Source: Bacteroidota bacterium (GTDB lineage: Bacteria > Bacteroidota > Bacteroidia > SpSt-205 > S141-50). From it: DNA of 11,060 nt. The position numbers were made by a program, and so were the translations under genes. The notes beneath the pieces are model-generated. The model ran no database searches and was not told where the DNA came from. It saw only the letters and a list, made by a program, of their open reading frames with translations. Positions 6,386 to 11,060 of the stretch are shown piece by piece (the first letter of the stretch is position 1; each line of letters opens with the position of its first letter). The stretch covers positions 1 to 11,060 of the forward strand of contig WFXK01000060.1 of NCBI GenBank assembly GCA_015490695.1. The letters are read 5' to 3'.

Positions 6386-8038
6386 ATGAAATGGCGTTCG
6401 TTATTTCTTCGTAAGCCTGTAGAGCGATTATTACAGCCTTCGGAAAAGCTTCATAGAAATTTACGGATTTTGGATTTAACTGCTTTAGGGATTGGTGCGA
6501 TTGTAGGTGCGGGGATTTTCGCTACGATTGGCGAAGCAGCTTCTAAGGGCGGACCTGCAGTCGTCTTCCTTTTTATCTTTACAGCAATTGCCTGTGGTTT
6601 TTCTGCGCTTAGTTATGCAGAGTTTGCCTCAGGTATCCCTATCGCAGGAAGCGCTTATACTTATGCTTATGCCGCCTTTGGAGAGCTTATTGCATGGATT
6701 ATCGGCTGGGACCTGTTATTAGAATACGCTATTGGTAACATCGCTGTTGCTATCTCATGGTCCGATTACTTTACCTCTTTATTAAGCGGATTAGGTATTG
6801 AAATCCCCCCTTATTTAACTATGGACACACGCACCGCTTATGAAGGATATCAAAAAGTACATCAAGCGTTATTGGAAAATAAATCTTTAAGCGAGTTTCC
6901 CCTTGCTTTGCAAGAGGCTTATAAGGCATGGATGAAAGCGCCTCGTATCGTAGGAGACCTCCGATTTATTATAGACGTACCCGCTTTTTTAATCGTCGTT
7001 ATTATCACCACTATCACTTATATTGGTATTCGGGAATCTAAATGGACCAATAATTTATTAGTAGCTTTTAAGTTACTCATTCTCTTATTGTTCATTGTCG
7101 TAGGAAGTTTTTATGTTCAGCCACAGCATTGGACGCCTTTTATGCCGAATGGTTTAGAAGGGGTTATGCAGGGGGTTGCCGCTGTATTTTTTGCTTATAT
7201 CGGCTTTGATGCCTTATCTACTACCGCAGAAGAGTGCAAAAATCCTCAAAAAGACCTTCCAAAAGCAATGGTGCTCTCCTTGCTCATTACAACCATTATC
7301 TATGTGCTGATTGCTTTAGTATTAACAGGTTTAGTAGATTATCGTCACTTAAATGTTGGCGACCCCTTAGCCTATGCATTGAAGGTAATTGGATTAGACT
7401 GGTTTTCTGGAATTGTCGCTTTAAGTGCCTTGGTAGCTATGACAGGTGTTTTATTAGTTTTTGCTATTGGACAACCGAGAATCTGGATGAGTATGAGCCG
7501 AGACGGATTACTACCACCTATTTTTGCTGTTATCCATCCCGTTTATCGTACCCCTTCCTTCGCAACAATCGTTACAGGATTATTAACTGCTATTCCTGTG
7601 TTGTTTTTTAACTTCTCCGAAGTCGTTGAATTAACCAGCATCGGTACCCTTTTTGCCTTTTTGATTGTCAATATCGGCGTATTGATTATGGAACTCAAAC
7701 CAGGAACCTACCAACCTAAATTTAAAGTACCTTTCATATTAGCTCGTTGGTGGTTATTGCTTATTTTCGTTCTTAGTATAGTGATTACTTACTACCTCTT
7801 GAGTAATTGGACACTATCGGTATGGATATTTTTCATTTTATTTTTCATCTTAGTAGTGCTTAGTTTTATTTTTCGTCTTTCTTTATTACCTTGCTTGGGC
7901 ATTCTAACGTGTTTATATCTGATGGTGCATTTAACATGGCAAAACTGGATACGCTTCTTATTATGGCTTTTAATAGGGCTTTCTATCTACTTCCTTTATG
8001 GTTATAAACATAGTAAACTAAGACAACAATGGAAATAG
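6386..8038 (+). CDS. APC-superfamily amino acid permease, cationic amino acid transporter (CAT) type
   Basis: This is an inner-membrane carrier for amino acids, probably cation- or proton-coupled; the substrate cannot be read from sequence. The 550-residue product has the APC core. TM1 carries the unwound binding segment GIGAIVGAGIF (35-45). TM3 begins near WIIGWDLLLEYAIGN (104-118). TM6 and the following loop carry FFAYIGFDALSTTAEE and CKNPQKDLP (268-292), the strongest CAT-family mark. About 14 hydrophobic segments are visible, including four after residue 450, as in CAT-type members. A mostly hydrophilic stretch of about 50 residues (about 143-195) is a long extracytoplasmic loop. I prefer ATG 6386 (MKWRSLF) over the in-frame TTG at 6377. 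The gene diverges from the FN3K-like gene and overlaps ung by 10 bases (ATGGAAATAG), so ung is probably translated from the same mRNA. Confidence 0.92.
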   Translation: MKWRSLFLRKPVERLLQPSEKLHRNLRILDLTALGIGAIVGAGIFATIGEAASKGGPAVVFLFIFTAIACGFSALSYAEFASGIPIAGSAYTYAYAAFGELIAWIIGWDLLLEYAIGNIAVAISWSDYFTSLLSGLGIEIPPYLTMDTRTAYEGYQKVHQALLENKSLSEFPLALQEAYKAWMKAPRIVGDLRFIIDVPAFLIVVIITTITYIGIRESKWTNNLLVAFKLLILLLFIVVGSFYVQPQHWTPFMPNGLEGVMQGVAAVFFAYIGFDALSTTAEECKNPQKDLPKAMVLSLLITTIIYVLIALVLTGLVDYRHLNVGDPLAYALKVIGLDWFSGIVALSALVAMTGVLLVFAIGQPRIWMSMSRDGLLPPIFAVIHPVYRTPSFATIVTGLLTAIPVLFFNFSEVVELTSIGTLFAFLIVNIGVLIMELKPGTYQPKFKVPFILARWWLLLIFVLSIVITYYLLSNWTLSVWIFFILFFILVVLSFIFRLSLLPCLGILTCLYLMVHLTWQNWIRFLLWLLIGLSIYFLYGYKHSKLRQQWK

Positions 8039-8722
8039 CAGTACAAATAGAACCTTCTTGGAAGCTGGTGTTAGAACAAGAGTTTCATAAGCCTTACTTT
8101 AAGTCTTTGGTTGCTTTTTTAAAGGAGGAGAAACGACAGGGAAAGACGATTTACCCACCTGGGAAATTGATTTTCAATGCTTTTTGGCAGACTCCCTTTG
8201 ATAAAGTTAAAGTAGTGATTTTAGGACAAGACCCTTATCATAATCCTGGACAAGCGCATGGATTATGTTTTTCTGTGCCGCATGGTATTCCCAAGCCTCC
8301 TTCTTTGAAAAACATTTTTAAAGAACTCAGGGACGATGTAGGTTGCCCTGAACCTTCTCATGGTAATTTAACCTATTGTGCACGCCAAGGAGTATTATTG
8401 TTAAATGCTATTTTAACAGTGCGTAAGAACGAACCTACTTCGCATCGCGGCAAGGGGATGGGAACAATTTACCGATGCAGTCATACGAGCATTAAATGAA
8501 AAACGCTCACATTTAGTCTTTATGCTATGGGGAACTTATGCACAAGAAAAAGCAAAGTTTGTTGACACCAGTCGCCATTTAGTTTTAAAAGCAGGACACC
8601 CGTCTCCAATGTCTCAAAAATATTTTTTGGGATGTCGTCACTTTTCTAAAGCCAACAGCTACCTTTTATCTTATGGTATAGACCCTATAGATTGGTGTAT
8701 TCCCGAGGAGCCAATAGATTAA
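8029..8722 (+). pseudogene. ung: Uracil-DNA glycosylase family 1, broken by a +1 frameshift
   Basis: UNG removes uracil from DNA to begin base excision repair. The first frame (8029-8499) carries the water-activating Asp in GQDPYH (66-71), FSVP (81-84), PPSLKNIFKEL (90-100) and GVLLLNAILTVR (121-132), then SHRGKG (138-143). After that it reads 13 foreign residues and stops at 8499. Dropping one G from the GGGG at 8454-8457 restores GKGWEQFTDAVIRALNEK and continues through LWGTYAQEK to the second catalytic motif HPSP (190-193), ending at TAA 8722. The repaired protein would be 230 residues, the normal family length. Nothing else in the second half is damaged, so this is a very recent mutation or a sequence error, not a decayed gene. 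As written, the product lacks the HPSP loop and should be inactive. The start overlaps the permease stop. The stop codon shares bases with that of yidD on the other strand. Confidence 0.93.
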
Positions 8723-8976
8723 GGTACAGGGTCATAACCGCTTCCACCCCAAGGGTGACAACGAAGTAAACGCTTTAATGCTAAGAATCCTCCTTTAAAA
8801 ATCCCATATTTTTTCAATGCTTCTATAGCATATTGTGAACACGTAGGGGTATAACGACACGCTCCGGGTAATAAAGGTGAAAGCAATAATTGATATAGCC
8901 GAATGAAAAAAATAGCTCCTGCACTAAGCGCTTTGTTCAACCGCTTCCAAAAGTTGTGCCAAAAGGTTTTTGACAT
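8719..8976 (-). CDS. yidD: Membrane protein insertion efficiency factor YidD
   Basis: YidD is a small inner-membrane-associated protein thought to help YidC/Sec insert membrane proteins. The 85-residue product has an N-terminal amphipathic/hydrophobic stretch (about 17-37), then the signature CRYTPTCSQYAIEALKKYG (40-58) and RCHPWGGSGYDPVP (72-85), which are diagnostic. It starts at ATG 8976 inside the end of rnpA (53-base overlap); a shorter product from an internal TTG cannot be excluded. It follows rpmH and rnpA in the usual order, and the cluster ends here: no yidC follows, and the next gene is the convergent ung. Its stop codon (8721-8719) overlaps the ung stop in a shared TTAA. Confidence 0.95.
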   Translation of the reverse strand: MSKTFWHNFWKRLNKALSAGAIFFIRLYQLLLSPLLPGACRYTPTCSQYAIEALKKYGIFKGGFLALKRLLRCHPWGGSGYDPVP

Positions 8977-9340
8977 CTTCTGCGATGATAGTATAGGAGG
9001 GAAAAGCTTTATTTCGGTATAAAAAAAAGACTTTGAGGCTCTTTTGGTGTTTTTTTAAGGCTTCTAACAGGGGGAGGCGGTGTAGGCGATAGGCTTCCCT
9101 TAACCAGCGACGTATTTTATTCCGCTTCACCGCCTGCTTGAAAAACCGCTTAGGAACAGAAAAACCCACTTTTATGTAGTACTCCCGAGGAAATTGCTCC
9201 GAATCATAAGGTTCTATATAAAATTTTGCTTCTACCATATTGGCTTTTAGCATCCGTCCTTCTTTAAAAACACGCTGAATTTGCCTTTTTAACTTTATCC
9301 GTTCATATTTCGGGAAACGGTAAGGATGAGCAGACACCAA
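8924..9340 (-). CDS. rnpA: Ribonuclease P protein component
   Basis: RnpA is the protein subunit of RNase P; it binds the catalytic RNA and the 5' leader of pre-tRNA so that the leader can be cleaved. The 138-residue product has the early FPKYERIKLKRQIQRVFKEG element (9-28), the central strand YYIKVGFSVPKRFFKQAVKR and the basic family motif RNKIRRWLREAYR (73-85). The frame has no ATG near its start. Initiation must be at TTG 9340, directly abutting the rpmH stop, or at GTG 9337 one codon later; both give the expected short lead into the conserved region. Such abutment suggests translational coupling with rpmH. The 3' end overlaps yidD by 53 bases. Confidence 0.95.
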   Translation of the reverse strand: MVSAHPYRFPKYERIKLKRQIQRVFKEGRMLKANMVEAKFYIEPYDSEQFPREYYIKVGFSVPKRFFKQAVKRNKIRRWLREAYRLHRLPLLEALKKHQKSLKVFFLYRNKAFPSYTIIAEDVKNLLAQLLEAVEQSA

Positions 9341-9496
9341 TTATTTTTTATGCATTGTATCGCTTACAGTAAGACGATAGCGTCCTTTTTTTCTACGACG
9401 GCTTAAAACTTTTCTTCCTCCTTTGGTTGCCATCCGTGCTCTGAACCCATGTTTATTGCGTCGTTTCCTGCAATGAGGTTGATAAGTCCGCTTCAT
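9341..9496 (-). CDS. rpmH: 50S ribosomal protein L34
   Basis: L34 is a small, very basic protein of the large ribosomal subunit that binds 23S rRNA. The 51-residue product begins MKRTYQPHCRKRRNKHGF and continues with RARMATKGGRKVLSRRRKKGR (18-38), which is the whole L34 signature. It then has a short tail (YRLTVSDTMHKK) that is slightly longer than the 44-46 residues usual in other phyla. It starts at ATG 9496, a few bases downstream of a strong Bacteroidota promoter, and ends at TAA 9341, directly followed by the rnpA start. It heads the rpmH-rnpA-yidD unit. Confidence 0.97.
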   Translation of the reverse strand: MKRTYQPHCRKRRNKHGFRARMATKGGRKVLSRRRKKGRYRLTVSDTMHKK

Positions 9497-9503
9497 GGCT
9501 TAG

Positions 9504-9534
9504 CAAAGGTACAGCACTTTTGTGAATAGACAAA
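9504..9534 (-). promoter_or_regulatory. Bacteroidota consensus promoter of rpmH-rnpA-yidD
   Basis: On the minus strand TTTG (9534-9531), a spacer of exactly 19 bases and TACCTTTG (9511-9504) reproduce the Bacteroidota consensus TTTG-N19-TANNTTTG without mismatch. The -7 box ends 7 bases before the rpmH ATG. Transcription should therefore begin only a few bases before, or at, the start codon, leaving essentially no leader and no room for a Shine-Dalgarno site. Confidence 0.8.
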
Positions 9535-9696
9535 CCCTATACCTCATAAAAGAAGGCACAACCTCCCATACAACCACAACCCTCAATACGACAAAGACTG
9601 ATAAGCAAACCTCAAATAAAAACTATAACTTTATTTCGCTAATTAACAAATTCCCTACTTCATCTACTAAAACACAAACAAGCATTTTATCAAAAC
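9535..9696. other. Non-coding gap upstream of rpmH, no gene seen
   Basis: This AT-rich stretch lies between the rpmH promoter and the end of the outer-membrane protein gene. The plus strand is rich in A and C and poor in G, and it stays open for 61 codons only because of that bias (Thr/Asn/Lys/Ser-rich, no family features). I find no convincing hairpin followed by a T-run that would end the outer-membrane gene, and no RNA gene. Confidence 0.5.
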
Positions 9697-11060
9697 TTAA
9701 TTCATAGGGTAAGTGTGAAAGAGATAATACCCTAAATGAAAGAAAGAGTACCATTGTGGCGTGGTTTCTGGTATGTAACTAACAAAGAAACCTGCAGGAC
9801 CAATAGGCGTACGAAACACTAGTCCAGAAGAAAAGACAAAGAGTGCATGCGCTTTTTTAAAATCATACACGTCTACTAAGTTCCCAGAAGCATCCTTTCC
9901 CCACCGGTGATAAGTACTCACAGTAGAAAGATACGAACGCCATAGCAGCTGAGAAGTCAGACGCACATTAGCAATCCCTTGAAAACCTAAGAAAGCCTTA
10001 GAGTGGAACGCAGGCAGATAGAGCATGTGGCTCCCTGGAAAAGCATCAAAACGAGGAGAAAAAAGCACATTCGCTTGCTCAGCATAAAAGGGAGGAAAAA
10101 AAGCATATCCCCCTTGAACAACTATACCTATCCCTAAACGTCTCTTCCAATACAAAGAATAGAGTTCTAAATGCGCTGTAGCACTAACCCCCTGAAATGA
10201 AGTCCTATCTATAACCTCCTTACCACGATAATGTTTAAACTGCTCCTTACCATCCCAATAATAAGCCCGCAAAACTAAAATAGTACCTTGAGTAGGATAC
10301 TGCTTGTCATCTACATGCATATGATTAAAATAAATTCCATTACGGAAAGCTAAAATACCATTATAGTTCAGCGAATCTACATTCGTTTGTCCCGAAGGCA
10401 AATAACCTACACGGATTCTATGAGCTCCGCTATGAAGAACAAGCTTTGTATGTTTCTCTACAGGAAAAAGCATTTGAGTATACAAAGCTAATTGATTAAC
10501 CAATACATTCGCATCATTTAAGGGATAGAAAGCAGCATCTATATTTAGAGGTCGCTGCAGATTCCATTCTACCCCTTTAGTGCCTATTAACAGAAAAACA
10601 GGTAGTCTCAAAGGAAGGCGATAAGCCAGAAAACCATGAACACTATTTTCAAAGCTTCCCCAATTCAATTGCACTTGTAAGCGCAAACCATAAGTAGACA
10701 ACCCTGTATAAAGTAAAGAAGTATATACTTGAAATTCTCTTGGGTTAAATAATACTGTCCCTAAGCGCAGCGCTAAGGGAGATTTCTTAGAAACATGAAT
10801 ATCTAAACGCTGCGTACTATCTGTTAAATAATGAATTTCAGGAAATACAACAGCAAAATTCCCCGTTTGTCTTAACTGATAACACCTTCTATAGAGCTGT
10901 TTCCACTTTGTTATAGGTTTCTTAGAAGAAAAAAACACTTTGTGCAAATAGCGCTCTTCATTAGCACGTAACCCATAGATAGAAATCTCCGTAATGCAAA
11001 GCGACACAGGATCTTGCTGAAAACGCTTTCTTCTCAATTGCAAAGCATCATAGGAAACAC
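9697..11060 (-). CDS. Outer-membrane POTRA/beta-barrel protein, probably C-terminal part of a patatin-like phospholipase (partial)
   Basis: The frame is open to the right edge and gives 453 visible residues; the true start lies outside, so no start is assigned. A POTRA-like domain comes first: ITEISIYGL, then LRQTGNFAVVFPEI and a short strand ending LDIHVSKK (about the first 85 residues). It is followed by about 360 residues of alternating hydrophobic/aromatic strands that look like an Omp85/BamA-type barrel. The end, TPIGPAGFFVSYIPE followed by FHLGYYLF and a six-residue tail, resembles my memory of the Bacteroidota patatin-like proteins in which an N-terminal lipase domain is fused to a POTRA and barrel. 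The lipase motifs (GxSxG and DG) would be upstream and cannot be checked. Alternatives are a plain BamA/TamA-like protein or another Omp85 member. It is separated from rpmH by 200 bases and has the same orientation. Confidence 0.72.
   Translation of the reverse strand, partial: VSYDALQLRRKRFQQDPVSLCITEISIYGLRANEERYLHKVFFSSKKPITKWKQLYRRCYQLRQTGNFAVVFPEIHYLTDSTQRLDIHVSKKSPLALRLGTVLFNPREFQVYTSLLYTGLSTYGLRLQVQLNWGSFENSVHGFLAYRLPLRLPVFLLIGTKGVEWNLQRPLNIDAAFYPLNDANVLVNQLALYTQMLFPVEKHTKLVLHSGAHRIRVGYLPSGQTNVDSLNYNGILAFRNGIYFNHMHVDDKQYPTQGTILVLRAYYWDGKEQFKHYRGKEVIDRTSFQGVSATAHLELYSLYWKRRLGIGIVVQGGYAFFPPFYAEQANVLFSPRFDAFPGSHMLYLPAFHSKAFLGFQGIANVRLTSQLLWRSYLSTVSTYHRWGKDASGNLVDVYDFKKAHALFVFSSGLVFRTPIGPAGFFVSYIPETTPQWYSFFHLGYYLFHTYPMN

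Noticed and set aside
8745..8757. CACCC-CAA-GGGTG hairpin just inside the end of yidD as a terminator for ung
   Set aside because: The stem is only 5 bp, no T-run follows on either strand, and the bases encode the invariant HPWGG motif of YidD.
9522..9707. Plus-strand open frame of 61 codons, rich in Thr, Asn, Lys and Ser
   Set aside because: It starts inside the rpmH promoter region, ends over the outer-membrane gene on the other strand, and its composition is what A/C-rich non-coding DNA would give. No family features are visible.
1..11060. CRISPR arrays, insertion sequences, integrase or attachment sites, tRNA genes, toxin-antitoxin or defence genes
   Set aside because: None was found on reading both strands: no spaced direct repeats, terminal inverted repeats, transposase motifs or tRNA-like cloverleaf.

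Overview
This window looks like ordinary chromosome of a member of the Bacteroidota, AT-rich by eye; order and genus cannot be read from it. The evidence is a promoter in front of the ribosomal protein L34 gene that fits the Bacteroidota consensus exactly (TTTG, 19 bases, TANNTTTG), the near absence of Shine-Dalgarno sequences, an outer-membrane protein of the patatin/Omp85 type, and a heptaheme TPR cytochrome lipoprotein. I see no tRNA, rRNA, CRISPR array, insertion sequence or phage gene. Coding density is very high and most junctions overlap or are separated by a few bases.

Left block (1-6357, all minus strand). In transcription order this is a fructosamine-kinase-family phosphotransferase, uvrA (nucleotide excision repair), a PduO-type cob(I)alamin adenosyltransferase, an unrecognised 143-residue Trp/His-rich protein, and a multiheme cytochrome c lipoprotein with a C-terminal TPR region that runs off the left edge. 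The last four genes overlap or lie 4 bases apart, so they are probably one transcript. That transcript would start either at a candidate promoter just before uvrA or at the kinase gene.

Middle block (6386-8722, plus strand). An APC-superfamily amino acid permease starts only 28 bases from the divergent kinase gene. A family 1 uracil-DNA glycosylase gene (ung) overlaps its end by 10 bases. The ung frame is broken by one extra G in a GGGG run, and both halves are otherwise intact.

Right block (8719-11060, minus strand). The conserved rpmH-rnpA-yidD cluster (L34, RNase P protein, membrane-insertion factor) is packed with zero or negative spacing. It converges on ung so closely that the two stop codons share bases. 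Upstream of rpmH is a 200-base non-coding gap holding its promoter. Beyond it is the C-terminal part of an outer-membrane POTRA/beta-barrel protein, probably the barrel half of a patatin-like phospholipase, which runs off the right edge.

I found no clearly new multi-gene system. The points most worth a second look are the ung frameshift, the uncharacterised small protein between the adenosyltransferase and the cytochrome, the UvrA lacking a usual CxxC pair, and two probable leaderless start regions.
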